A stretch of 64,000 nucleotides of DNA, taken from assembly GCA_963714795.1 (NCBI GenBank), contig CAVQPS010000008.1:62001-126000 (forward strand), read 5' to 3'. The number at the start of each line of letters is the position of its first letter. The first letter of the stretch is position 1. The DNA comes from DATIXJ01 sp963714795 (GTDB taxonomy: Bacteria > Bacteroidota > Ignavibacteria > UBA10030 > SZUA-254). Below the pieces are notes generated by a model, which saw only the letters and a program-made list of their open reading frames with translations, searched no databases and was not told the origin of the DNA. A program made the translations under genes and the position numbers. Shown here piece by piece: positions 18,139-27,536 of this stretch.

Positions 18139-19911
18139 ATGTCTTCAACCTCTCGTTTGGATAAAAAGAATATTTTAATGATTTCACATGCGAAGAAACG
18201 CTGTGGAATCCATGAGTATGGAGTGAATATTTTCCAAGCCCTGAAAGGTTCCGAGAAATATTCTTTTCATTATTTTGAATGTGCGTCGGTCGATGATTTC
18301 GTTTCTGCGGTTGCCACTACAAACCCCAGCGTCATTATCTATAATTATGCTCCGATAACGCTCCCATGGCTCAATCGCAATACTATCAAAAAATTCGACG
18401 TTCCGCACGTTGCGATCATCCATGAAGGTGCTCAAGAATATGCGAAGACGATTGATACTTCCATATTCCATTATTATATATTTCCTGACCCGACTTTATT
18501 ATTGCTCAATTCCCGTATTTTTAAAACCGGGAGATTAGTACCACAGTATACAAATACCTATCCCGTCCCCGATGTACCGGTTATCGGAAGTTTTGGATTC
18601 GGGTTGGAAGGTAAGGGATTCGATCGTCTTATCTCGATGGTACAAAATGAATTTGATGAGGCGATAATCCGGCTGCATATACCTTTCAACGATGTTGTCG
18701 ATCCGGAGGGAATTCAGGCAAAAGAAACAGCGCAAATATGTCAGAGCTTAATCAATAAGCCGGGGATCACACTCAAATTGAGTCATGAGTTTCTCACGAA
18801 CGAACAAGTACTTGATTTCCTGGCGAAGAATACCCTAAATGCTTTTTTCTATCGGGATTATCGTGGCCGCGGTGTATCCAGCGTCATCGATCATTGTTTA
18901 GCTGTTCAACGACCAATTGCAATTACTAAAACGGACATGTTCAGACATATTACTTCTGCATCTCCGTCGATTTGCATCGAAGTAACATCGTTACGGCAAA
19001 TAATAAGTAATGGTTTTTCGCCGTTGTCCCTTTTTTATCGCGAATGGAGTAAAACCAATTTTATTTGGGACTATGAACGTATCCTTGATCAGGTACTGAG
19101 CCGGCCGTTACCTGCAAAAATTTCTCCGTTCCAATTAGCTGTAAAGAAATTCAAGCGTAACTTTGCCACATATTCTGTTGGCGGTGATAAATTAATGTTG
19201 GCAAAACCTTCGGAAAGTAAGACAGCTCCATCGCGAAAAGAAAGTAACGGAGCAATTCAAGATGTTGCCGGTGTTTCGGTGTTTAATCGGATACTCGATA
19301 ACGCGGCAAGGAAACAATACGCTCCTGCGATTGAAGGCTTGATGCATCTGGTTCCCGAACTTATGTCCAGAAAAATTCCTGAGGCAAATATACAGCAAGC
19401 ATTTGTATTTGATACTGTCCGAAAATTTTCACAAAAATATAAAAATCCTTCGATCCTTTGTGTCGGCAGTTACGAAGATACGGCTTATGCCGGATTGAAA
19501 GCCCTGGGATTGATCATGGAAGAAATCGATCCGGTGTTGAATTACGACCTTAACACCTTCATGAATAAACCTACGACACGAAGCGGCAGTTATGATATTG
19601 TCTATTCCACATCGGTTCTTGAACATGTTCAAAACGACGGGCTTTTTTTGTCGCAAGTAGGAGAATTGCTCTCGCCGGGCGGCATCGCTGTTTTGACTTG
19701 CGATTATAATGACAAGTATCAATCGGGTGACAAAATTCCCAGTGAAGATTTCCGTTTCTATACGCAAAATGATTTCAAACAACGCCTTCTGCCGCTCATC
19801 AAGGGATGTTCTCTTGTTGATGTACCTCAATGGGATTGCCAGAATCCCGATTTCAGTTATGGAGGATGTGCTTATACTTTTGCAACCCTGGTTTTCCAAA
19901 AAAATAAGTAA
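18139..19911 (+). CDS. Two-domain protein: GT-B-like N-terminus and SAM-methyltransferase-like C-terminus
   Basis: 590 residues. The N-terminal half begins NILMISHAKKRCGIHEYGVN, the usual opening of GT4-like enzymes, and has VIGSFGFGLEGKGFDRLISM and RDYRGRGVSSVIDHCLAVQR like a GT-B donor half. The C-terminal part from about 435 has a weak SAM fold: ILCVGSYEDTAYAGLKALG, YDIVYSTSVLEHVQND and LLSPGGIAVLTCDY. The SAM-binding glycine motif is degenerate (VGSYED), so activity is uncertain. The gene is more A/T-rich than its neighbours, which may mean separate acquisition. It probably transfers and then modifies a sugar; this is inferred. Confidence 0.7.
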   Translation: MSSTSRLDKKNILMISHAKKRCGIHEYGVNIFQALKGSEKYSFHYFECASVDDFVSAVATTNPSVIIYNYAPITLPWLNRNTIKKFDVPHVAIIHEGAQEYAKTIDTSIFHYYIFPDPTLLLLNSRIFKTGRLVPQYTNTYPVPDVPVIGSFGFGLEGKGFDRLISMVQNEFDEAIIRLHIPFNDVVDPEGIQAKETAQICQSLINKPGITLKLSHEFLTNEQVLDFLAKNTLNAFFYRDYRGRGVSSVIDHCLAVQRPIAITKTDMFRHITSASPSICIEVTSLRQIISNGFSPLSLFYREWSKTNFIWDYERILDQVLSRPLPAKISPFQLAVKKFKRNFATYSVGGDKLMLAKPSESKTAPSRKESNGAIQDVAGVSVFNRILDNAARKQYAPAIEGLMHLVPELMSRKIPEANIQQAFVFDTVRKFSQKYKNPSILCVGSYEDTAYAGLKALGLIMEEIDPVLNYDLNTFMNKPTTRSGSYDIVYSTSVLEHVQNDGLFLSQVGELLSPGGIAVLTCDYNDKYQSGDKIPSEDFRFYTQNDFKQRLLPLIKGCSLVDVPQWDCQNPDFSYGGCAYTFATLVFQKNK

Positions 19912-20028
19912 TGAACTCCTTTTTCTTTGTTTCGAACGACGAGGTAAGTTTTTTTTCTTCTCTTAAAACGCCTTCGTATTTCAAAAAAGACTTTCCGTAA
20001 TGCGGCCGTCAAATTATTTTCTTGCGAA

Positions 20029-21420
20029 ATGACCGATTCGAAGAATCCTCTTCTCGCAAAATTTGAACAAGCGCTGGAAAACCTTCTTGGCTCCGATGGT
20101 CACGTGCGCACCGTGAAAGCGAAGAAGAATATCGTGAGCTTGTTTTTCCTTCGCGGCATCACGTCGGCAGTCAATTTTTTTCTTGTTCCAATGACATTGC
20201 ATTATCTGAATCCGACAAAGTACGGCATTTGGCTTACGCTGAGTTCGATGGTCGCCTGGGTCAGCTTCATGGATGTCGGTTTGGGAAACGGCATGCGGAA
20301 CAAATTCGCGGAAGCAATTGCCAAAAACGACAGAGACCTTGCGCGTTCATACGTCAGCACCACGTACGCGGTTATTTCTATTATCATGATCGGCGTTGTC
20401 ATTCTTTTTCTCGCTGTCAATCCGTTTTTGCATTGGTCCGGAATCCTGAACACATCGCCGGAGATGGAGTCGGAGCTTTCTTCGCTTGCGGTTTTGATGT
20501 TCGTTCTTTTTGCGTTACGTCTTATTTTCGGTTTGATCGGGACACTGCTGATCGCATTCCAACGTCCCGGTATGAGCAGTTTCCTGGAAGCGATCATCAG
20601 TATCCTTTCGCTCAGCGTTGTTTACATTCTGACAAAAACCACGACCGGCTCGCTGTTCTGGCTCGGAGGTTCCATCAGTATCATCAGTGCCGGTGTACCT
20701 TTGCTTGCAAATATCTGGTATTTCAACGGACGCTACCGGTGGTTCGCACCGACGATTTCTTCGATCGATACGCGTCATGCACGGGAGCTTCTCAGTCTCG
20801 GCACGCAGTTTTTCGTTTTACAGCTTTCCGGTCTGGTGATGTATTCGACGGCAAATATCATCATCACACAGCTCTTCGGTCCTTCCGGAGTGACACCGTA
20901 TAATATTGCGTATAAATTATTCGGTATCCCGTTGATGGCATTTCTCATAATTCTTACACCGTTCTTGACGGCGGTGACGGATGCATACGTCCGCGGAGAA
21001 ATCGATTGGATCCGGCGTGCAATGAAGAAACTTATTAAGCTCTGGTTGGTCCTTGGGGTTGGTCTCGTCATCTTAATCGTATTTGCCAACCGGTTGTACG
21101 GATTATGGGTGGGAAAGGACATAGTCGTGCCATTCTCTCTCTCAATATTTATGGGCGTGTATGCCATGGCATTTGCTTGGAGTAACATAATTGGTTATTT
21201 TATCAGCGGAACCGGTAAATTGAGGCTGCAAATATGGATTTCTCCGTTAGCGAGCGTTCTGAATATTCCGCTGGCTATTTTTTTGGCGAAAGATCTCAAC
21301 CTGAATACGACGGGCGTCATTCTTGCCACGTGCTTATGTCTTTTACCGGGATGTGTCATATTGCCGTTTCAGTTGAAAAGAATTCTCAATGGTACGGCGG
21401 TTGGTATTTGGGCAAAATAA
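20029..21420 (+). CDS. Wzx-type oligosaccharide flippase (MOP superfamily)
   Basis: 463 residues with about 12-14 membrane helices, within the normal Wzx range. The N-terminal part has FLRGITSAVNFFLVPMTLHY and LNPTKYGIWLTLSSMVAWVS, typical of the polysaccharide-biosynthesis flippase family; the interior has GLVMYSTANIIITQLFGPSG. It would flip an undecaprenyl-diphosphate-linked repeat unit across the inner membrane. No Wzy polymerase was recognised nearby, although the YfhO or GT-C proteins could not be excluded from related roles. Confidence 0.88.
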   Translation: MTDSKNPLLAKFEQALENLLGSDGHVRTVKAKKNIVSLFFLRGITSAVNFFLVPMTLHYLNPTKYGIWLTLSSMVAWVSFMDVGLGNGMRNKFAEAIAKNDRDLARSYVSTTYAVISIIMIGVVILFLAVNPFLHWSGILNTSPEMESELSSLAVLMFVLFALRLIFGLIGTLLIAFQRPGMSSFLEAIISILSLSVVYILTKTTTGSLFWLGGSISIISAGVPLLANIWYFNGRYRWFAPTISSIDTRHARELLSLGTQFFVLQLSGLVMYSTANIIITQLFGPSGVTPYNIAYKLFGIPLMAFLIILTPFLTAVTDAYVRGEIDWIRRAMKKLIKLWLVLGVGLVILIVFANRLYGLWVGKDIVVPFSLSIFMGVYAMAFAWSNIIGYFISGTGKLRLQIWISPLASVLNIPLAIFLAKDLNLNTTGVILATCLCLLPGCVILPFQLKRILNGTAVGIWAK

Positions 21421-21464
21421 AAAAATTCTTTGTTCTATTCAATGTATTAGATTAGATTTTTGGT

Positions 21465-21917
21465 ATGGCGGAAACACTCGGCTCTCTTTGTGATAAATTA
21501 ACCATTGTGAAGCTGAAACAATGGCACACGGAAAATCCGGAACGGCAGGCAAGTCTTGCCGAACAGGAAAAACGGTTGCAGTCCGAGATGAACAATTTTA
21601 TCGCGGCGGCAGTTCGCGGCGAGATACCGGCCGGTCATTTGACGTTTGCTGCGAACAAAGTTTATAAAAAAGAAGGCAACCGGATTTCCGAAGTAGCAGG
21701 CAGTCTCAGTGAGATCGTTTCTAAGCTTGCGGAAGTCAATTGCGAGTTGTGGCACGAACAGGAAAAAGTGTACGAATTCGAAAAAGTGCCGGTCGAGCAA
21801 AAAGATTCTGTCGTTAAGCAAATAGCCGTTCTCAATCTTCAAAGAAATCAATGTATCGATCAAATTGACAAGCAATTTCAACAGATGATCGGAAGCAGCG
21901 GAGGGAATCAACGATAA
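21465..21917 (+). CDS. Small conserved helical protein of the glycan cluster, function unknown
   Basis: 150 residues, soluble, almost wholly helical: ETLGSLCDKLTIVKLKQWH, LTFAANKVYKKEGNRISEV, CELWHEQEKVYEFEKVPVE and AVLNLQRNQCIDQIDKQFQQ. I recognise this as a type met in polysaccharide loci but cannot name a function. No catalytic motif or membrane segment is visible. It sits between the flippase and a C-methyltransferase, with short spacers, so it is probably co-transcribed. Confidence 0.65.
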   Translation: MAETLGSLCDKLTIVKLKQWHTENPERQASLAEQEKRLQSEMNNFIAAAVRGEIPAGHLTFAANKVYKKEGNRISEVAGSLSEIVSKLAEVNCELWHEQEKVYEFEKVPVEQKDSVVKQIAVLNLQRNQCIDQIDKQFQQMIGSSGGNQR

Positions 21918-21943
21918 TGTCTCATAAATATACGTGGTGAGTT

Positions 21944-23200
21944 ATGCATCTTATCCATAGAAAAAGCTGCCGTGTCTGCGGATCGACGGCATTGACAAAA
22001 GTTATCGATCTCGGTGAACAATATCTCCAGGGTTCGTTCGTTAAACCGGGCGAAGAACATCCATCCATGAGAAAAATTCCCACCGTCCTGGTGCGGTGCA
22101 ATCCGATGCTCGATGAAAAAGCATGCGGCTTGCTTCAAATGGAGAAATCCGTTCCGCCGGAAGTTCTTTATTCCTCGTACTGGTACCGGTCGGGGACAAA
22201 TCAAACAATGAGATCACATCTTGAGGGAATCACGAAAGAAGTGAAATCGCTGTTGAAGAAAAATTCCGCTCTCGTTCTCGATATCGGTTCGAATGACGGA
22301 ACGCTTCTCAATTATTATCCGTCGACATACGTGAAAGTGGGCATCGATCCGTCCGATATCGGGCAAACCGTCGGGGGAGATATCAAGGTTGTTCAGGATA
22401 CATTTCCATCGGACGAACTCATTACTCATCTGGATGGAAAAAAATTCGATGCGGTGACTTCCATCGCGATGTTTTATGATCTCGAAAACCCGGTGTTTTT
22501 TATGCAGAGCATACGGGATATTCTCGCTGCGGACGGCATCCTGATATTCGAAATGTCGTACATGCCGTCGATGTTGAAAATGAATTCCTATGATACGATA
22601 TGCCATGAGCATTTGGAATATTACAGTCTTGCCGTCATCGAGTACATTTTGAAAAAAGCCGATCTGAAATTGGTCAATGCCACGCTGAATAATATTAACG
22701 GCGGCAGTGTACGGTGTTATGCCACGCACAGCAAGAATTTTAAATTCAAACAGGAAGAATTCATCAATAATATTAAAGTTCTTCGTCGGGAAGAATTCGA
22801 TATCGAACTGGATACCGATAAACCGTACAAAAATTTCCAGGAACATATCGATATGCATAAAGAAGAGCTGAATGCATTTCTGCGGAAACAAAAAAAAGCA
22901 GGGAAAAAGATTCATGTCTACGGAGCTTCCACGAAAGGAAACACGATTCTTCAGTGGTGCGGTATCGATAATACTATTGTCGACGTGGCTGCAGATAGAA
23001 ATCCGGAAAAGTTCGGTGCGTTCACACTTGGCACAGATATTCCTATTGTGAGCGAAGAGGAATCACGAGCGATGAAACCCGATTTTTATCTGGTCTTACC
23101 GTGGCATTTTAAAGCCGAATTTCTCGAACGGGAAAAAGCAACGTTGAAAAGCGGCATCAAAATGATCTTCCCGTTGCCGACGATTGAAGTTGTCGGATAG
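21944..23200 (+). CDS. Sugar C-methyltransferase (zinc-binding TylCIII/NovU type)
   Basis: 418 residues with the three-part layout of nucleotide-sugar C-methyltransferases. An N-terminal zinc-binding domain has CRVCGSTALTKVIDLGEQYL and further Cys residues (RCNPML, EKACGLLQ). The SAM domain has LVLDIGSNDGTLLNYY, the acidic GIDPSD and ICHEHLEYYSLAVIEYIL. The C-terminal Rossmann-like half has KIHVYGASTKGNTILQWCG. It probably adds a methyl branch at C3 of a 4-keto-deoxy sugar, so a branched sugar may be in the polymer. A dehydratase-like gene follows. Confidence 0.88.
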   Translation: MHLIHRKSCRVCGSTALTKVIDLGEQYLQGSFVKPGEEHPSMRKIPTVLVRCNPMLDEKACGLLQMEKSVPPEVLYSSYWYRSGTNQTMRSHLEGITKEVKSLLKKNSALVLDIGSNDGTLLNYYPSTYVKVGIDPSDIGQTVGGDIKVVQDTFPSDELITHLDGKKFDAVTSIAMFYDLENPVFFMQSIRDILAADGILIFEMSYMPSMLKMNSYDTICHEHLEYYSLAVIEYILKKADLKLVNATLNNINGGSVRCYATHSKNFKFKQEEFINNIKVLRREEFDIELDTDKPYKNFQEHIDMHKEELNAFLRKQKKAGKKIHVYGASTKGNTILQWCGIDNTIVDVAADRNPEKFGAFTLGTDIPIVSEEESRAMKPDFYLVLPWHFKAEFLEREKATLKSGIKMIFPLPTIEVVG

Positions 23201-23245
23201 ACAGCTGACGGTGTTTCGGTTGATTGTTCATTTGGATAGGTTCCT

Positions 23246-24128
23246 ATGAATGCAATAATTTTCGGCGCCAATGGGCAAGACGGCCATTATCTTTCCGGGC
23301 TTTGTCAATCGAAGGGAATTACGCCGATCGGTATTTCCCGGTCGGGAGGATTTCTTGCCGGGGATGTCGCCGATCGCAGTTTCGTCGATCGTTGCATCAT
23401 CGAATATAAACCCCGCTATATATTTCATCTTGCCGCGAATTCCACAACGGGTCATAACGCTCTTTTCGAAAATCATCACACCATTTCTACCGGCACGCTC
23501 AACATTTTGGAATCGGTCTACGTATCGAAATTACCGGTACGTATTTTTATTGCCGGGAGCGGCGTCCAATTTTTGAATCAGGGAAAACCGATCGACGAAG
23601 ATACACCATTCGAGGCAAGCAGCCCGTATTCGATTGCCCGCATTCAATCGGTCTATGCCGCGCGGTATTACCGGACACTTGGAGTGCAGGCATACGTGGG
23701 ATATCTTTTTCATCATGAAAGCCCGTTGAGAAAACCGAACCATATGAGTCAGAAGATTGTCCGCGCCATCCGGAACATACAATCCGGTGCGGAAGAATCG
23801 CTTGTCGTCGGCGATCTTTCAGTGCAAAAGGAGTGGACGTTTGCCGGCGATATTGCCAAAGCAATATTTACACTTGTTAATCAGGATAGCGTTTTTGAAG
23901 CGGTGCTTGGTTCGGGAATTCCGCATTCGATTCAGGATTGGATCGAGCTTTGTTTTTCAAAATCAGGATTGGATTGGCATAAATATGTTCGTGAGGTTTC
24001 CGGGTTTCATCCCGGAATATAAAATTCTGGTCTCCAATCCACGGCGTATCCGGGAGCTTGGCTGGAAACCTCAAGTCGATCTGTCCGGTTTAGCTTCATT
24101 GATGTTGGAACAGAAGTTGCCGACGTAG
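23246..24128 (+). CDS. NAD(P)-dependent dehydratase/epimerase, GDP-mannose dehydratase-like, one frameshift
   Basis: An SDR-type protein of about 293 residues. Nucleotide site AIIFGANGQDGHYLSGLC, then FHLAANSTTGHN and GYLFHHESPLRKPNHMSQKI, close to GDP-mannose 4,6-dehydratase. The catalytic Tyr is in SPYSIARIQS, where the usual YxxxK reads YxxxR, a notable change. The first frame ends at 24022; dropping one G in CCGGGTTTC joins it to FIPEYKILVSNPRRIRELGW. A GGATAGG ribosome site precedes the ATG. It may supply the 4-keto sugar for the C-methyltransferase upstream, or be a diverged reductase. Confidence 0.8.
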
Positions 24129-24138
24129 ACTTCATTTC

Positions 24139-25227
24139 GTGAACAACCCGCCTCACATACTTCTCGGTCATCTTGCTTCGTTCGGCGATTGCTTATATGC
24201 CACGGTGATTGCCCGGCAGATAAAGAATGACTATCCCGGCTGCAAATTGATATGGGCAATCGGCACGATATACCGGCCTGCGATTGAAGAAAATCCTTAC
24301 GTTGACGAAATTTGGGAAATTCCGCTGTTGAAAAGATCCGATATGGATGCTGCCTGGATCAAATTCGCCAAAGAAGCAAAGCAAAGAAAAAAAACCGGTG
24401 AGTTTGACGAAATTTTTCTCACACAAATTGGTCCAAACAACTATCAGAATTTTGACGGTACGGTCCGTTCGTCAGTTTTCCGCGCGTATCCCGCGCCGAT
24501 TACCGTGCCGGTGCAACCGATTATCCGGTTACGAGACGAAGAAGTCGCTGGCGTCCGTCAATTTGCCGAACGACATAATCTTTCACGTTATCAACATGTG
24601 ATTCTTTTTGAATGCTCTTCGCAAAGCGGGCAATCATTTTTGACGTCGGCGTATGCGGTAGAAGTTTCGAAAAGAGTTTTGCGGAATATTCCCGATGCAG
24701 CCGTCATTCTCTCTTCGAATCAAAAAATTGTCCAGGACGATCAGAGGATTATCGACGGAAGTGAATTGTCGCTTCGCCAGAATGCCGAAATGACAAAGTA
24801 TTGCGATTTATTTGTCGGCTGTTCCAGCGGAATATCCTGGCTTTGTACATCCGATTGGGCGAAGCCGCTCCCGATGATTCAGGTATTGAATCGTTCCATG
24901 TCTGTTTTTGCTTCCATGTATCACGACGCGGAATATTTCGGACTTCCGACCGATCGGATCATCGAAATGACGGACTCTTCAGAAGAACGACTTGCCGAAT
25001 GTATTACTCTCTGCTTGTCCGGCTCGTTTCATGAAGCTCAAGAAAAATATCATGAACAGATCCCGGTTGAATTAAACAGATACATCGAGAAATTTATGAG
25101 ATCGGTTCTGAGAAAAGGGCAGATATTTAAAATTATAAAATCTTTTTTTCATGTTTATGAAAGGTATGGGGCCGATCCTTTTATCAGATATGTGAGGTCG
25201 AAAATGCCCGATTTCGAAAAGCTATAA
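24139..25227 (+). CDS. GT9-like glycosyltransferase
   Basis: 362 residues from a GTG. The N-terminal half has HILLGHLASFGDCLYATVIA and NPYVDEIWEIP, standard GT9 motifs with a diverged GD pair. The donor half has VILFECSSQSGQSFLTSAYA and DLFVGCSSGISWLCTSDWAK. The usual heptosyltransferase tail is replaced by an extra helical region (about 310-362). It probably transfers a sugar to a surface glycan or lipid; donor unknown. It begins 10 bases after the corrected end of the dehydratase-like gene. Confidence 0.75.
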   Translation: MNNPPHILLGHLASFGDCLYATVIARQIKNDYPGCKLIWAIGTIYRPAIEENPYVDEIWEIPLLKRSDMDAAWIKFAKEAKQRKKTGEFDEIFLTQIGPNNYQNFDGTVRSSVFRAYPAPITVPVQPIIRLRDEEVAGVRQFAERHNLSRYQHVILFECSSQSGQSFLTSAYAVEVSKRVLRNIPDAAVILSSNQKIVQDDQRIIDGSELSLRQNAEMTKYCDLFVGCSSGISWLCTSDWAKPLPMIQVLNRSMSVFASMYHDAEYFGLPTDRIIEMTDSSEERLAECITLCLSGSFHEAQEKYHEQIPVELNRYIEKFMRSVLRKGQIFKIIKSFFHVYERYGADPFIRYVRSKMPDFEKL

Positions 25228-25366
25228 TTACAGTGACCTTCCTTCATTCCCGGGTAATTGGTTTTTACTTCCCTCTTCGTTATATTTCTGCAGTCTGATG
25301 TCGTTTTGATCTGATTCGGCGGCAAACAGCCGAGAAAACTATCGATAAGAAAATAGAAAACTATCC

Positions 25367-26479
25367 ATGATTCAGGTTTCCAGACCGGTGATTTCACCGG
25401 ACGAGCAGCAGCGTGTACTCGATGTGCTCAAGTCGGGTATGATCGCTTCCGGCGCGGTGACGACGGAATTCGAGCAAAAATTTTCGGCATACTGCAATGC
25501 GAAGTTCGGTATTGCGACGAGTAACGGTACGACCGCACTTCACGCAGCGCTGTTAGCAATCGGCATCAAACCCGGAGATAGAGTTTTAACAACTCCATTC
25601 ACGTTCATTGCATCGACAAACTCCATCGCTTTCTGTGGTGCGAAACCGGTTTTTGCCGATATCGATCCGAAAACTTTCAACCTCGATCCGAATCTTGTCC
25701 GCGATATCTTGAAAAAACGAAAAGACATCAAAGCGATTCTGCTTGTCCATCTTTACGGCATGGCGTGCGACATGGATGCATTTCTCGAACTTAAAAATGA
25801 ATTTGGCGTTCTCCTGATCGAAGATTGCGCGCAGGCGCACGGAGCGTTGTACAAAGGTAAAAAAGTCGGATCGATGGGTGATGTTTCAACATTCAGTTTT
25901 TATGCAACAAAAAATATGACCACCGGCGAAGGCGGTATGGTGTTAACGAACGATCAGAAAACTGCCGATCTTGTCCGCAAGCTTGTCAATCATGGCAGGA
26001 TGGGACAATATGAACACGATATTCTCGGGTACAATTATCGTATGACCAATTTCGCAGCTGCAATCGGTATCGGTCAGCTTGAAAAACTTGACGCCGGCAA
26101 TAAACGCCGTCGGGCAATTGCGGAAATCTACAACAAAGAATTTGCGGGTCTTCCGTGGCTGGCGACTCCGTTTGTACCATCCGACCGGTCGCATGTCTTT
26201 CATCAATATACAATCCGGCTTCAGAACCGCGACGCGTTGAAACAGTATTTGACCGAAAACCAGATCGGGAGTTTTATTGTCTATCCGATTCCGAATTGCC
26301 AACAGCCCTTGTATAAAGGAACGTGTGATTGTAAATCGGCAGGGCAATGTCTGTGCAAAAATTCCAGCGATGCGGCCCGTGAAGTGCTCTCGATCCCCGT
26401 TCATCCGGTGCTTTCCGATGACGATGTCAATCATATCGTTACTGCGGTAAAGAAGTTTCATGAACCCAGTCATCACTGA
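25367..26479 (+). CDS. DegT/DnrJ/EryC1/StrS sugar aminotransferase
   Basis: 370 residues, PLP-dependent. Motifs: MIASGAVTTEFEQKFSAYCN, ATSNGTTALHAALLAIGI, IEDCAQAHGALYKGKKVGSM, and the PLP lysine in FSFYATKNMTTGEGGMV. It transaminates a 4- or 3-keto nucleotide sugar to an amino sugar. Near the C-terminus is an odd Cys-rich insertion (GTCDCKSAGQCLCKNS) between the usual QPLY and the SIPVHP segment, perhaps a metal site. With wecB and the C-methyltransferase it suggests a polymer containing amino and branched sugars. Confidence 0.92.
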   Translation: MIQVSRPVISPDEQQRVLDVLKSGMIASGAVTTEFEQKFSAYCNAKFGIATSNGTTALHAALLAIGIKPGDRVLTTPFTFIASTNSIAFCGAKPVFADIDPKTFNLDPNLVRDILKKRKDIKAILLVHLYGMACDMDAFLELKNEFGVLLIEDCAQAHGALYKGKKVGSMGDVSTFSFYATKNMTTGEGGMVLTNDQKTADLVRKLVNHGRMGQYEHDILGYNYRMTNFAAAIGIGQLEKLDAGNKRRRAIAEIYNKEFAGLPWLATPFVPSDRSHVFHQYTIRLQNRDALKQYLTENQIGSFIVYPIPNCQQPLYKGTCDCKSAGQCLCKNSSDAAREVLSIPVHPVLSDDDVNHIVTAVKKFHEPSHH

Positions 26480-26564
26480 AGAAGTTGCCGACCCGATTTT
26501 ACAATATTGATCTCTTTGTAAAAATTCCCGGCGACTATTTTCAAGAAAAATAAAATCCTTCAAC

Positions 26565-27479
26565 ATGCAAAAAATCTCCATCATCCTGGTGCACCTCAAT
26601 CAGGAAGAGTATTCGCGCGATTGCATCCGGTCACTCCATCAGTTGACCTACGCGAATGCGGAGATCATTCTGGTCGATAACTGCTCGACTGACGGTTCGG
26701 GGTTTCGCCTTCAAAAGGAATTTCCGGATATCCGATTTCTTCGGAGCGATGAAAACCTCGGATTTGCCGGAGGCAATAATATCGGCATCCGGTATGCGTT
26801 GGACAATAACGCCGATTATATCGTTTTGCTGAACAACGATACGATCGTGAAAAATGATTTTCTTGAACCGTTGCTTTCGCTTGCAGAATCCGATCCGAAG
26901 ATCGGCGCCCAGAGTTGTAAGATTTATTTCCATCAACCGGGAAATACATTCTGGTATGCCGGCGGATGTTTGAAGATCGATAAAGCGCTCGGGTATCATC
27001 GCGGGTTGCATGAAAAAGACGCGGGTCAGTACAATACTATTGAAGAAACCGATTTTTCCACCGGCTGTATGATGTTTATCTCACGCCGCGCCATAGAAGA
27101 AGTTGGACTGCTGGACGATAGCTGGTTTCTCTATTTTGAAGATTCGGATTGGTGCTTGCGGGCAAAAGCAAAAGGATTTAAGATTGTCTATAATCCCCAA
27201 GCAATTGTCTGGCATAAAGTTTCCGCGTCGACGGGACACGATAGCCCGGTCTATCTTTATTTCCTCATGCGGAATAAAATTCTTTTTCTCCGGAAGCATT
27301 CTTTACGATGGCTGCCGAATGTTCCATATCTGGTATATTTTTATCTGCGGCATATCGTTCGAATGAGTTTGAAATGGAAATCGCGGATCGGAACGGAAGC
27401 AGTTGTTGCCGGATTGATCGATGGTCTGCGCAATGTAAAAGGAAAGGGACGGCTTGAGCGCTATCTTCCCAAGCGATGA
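26565..27479 (+). CDS. GT2 glycosyltransferase (rhamnosyltransferase-like)
   Basis: 304 residues. Motifs: KISIILVHLNQEEYSRDCIR, LVDNCSTDGS, ENLGFAGGNNIGIRYAL, metal site LLNNDTIVK and YFEDSDWCLRAKAKGF. A hydrophobic, basic C-terminus (RWLPNVPYLVYFYLRHIVRM) may hold it at the membrane. It is a paralogue of the GT2 at 14075. It would add a sugar to a lipid-linked glycan in the cytosol; donor unknown. Confidence 0.88.
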   Translation: MQKISIILVHLNQEEYSRDCIRSLHQLTYANAEIILVDNCSTDGSGFRLQKEFPDIRFLRSDENLGFAGGNNIGIRYALDNNADYIVLLNNDTIVKNDFLEPLLSLAESDPKIGAQSCKIYFHQPGNTFWYAGGCLKIDKALGYHRGLHEKDAGQYNTIEETDFSTGCMMFISRRAIEEVGLLDDSWFLYFEDSDWCLRAKAKGFKIVYNPQAIVWHKVSASTGHDSPVYLYFLMRNKILFLRKHSLRWLPNVPYLVYFYLRHIVRMSLKWKSRIGTEAVVAGLIDGLRNVKGKGRLERYLPKR

Positions 27480-27536
27480 CGTTGCCCGATTGCGTTTGAG
27501 ATTTCGATGTCGTATAATGAACGATTCGGTTGACGT

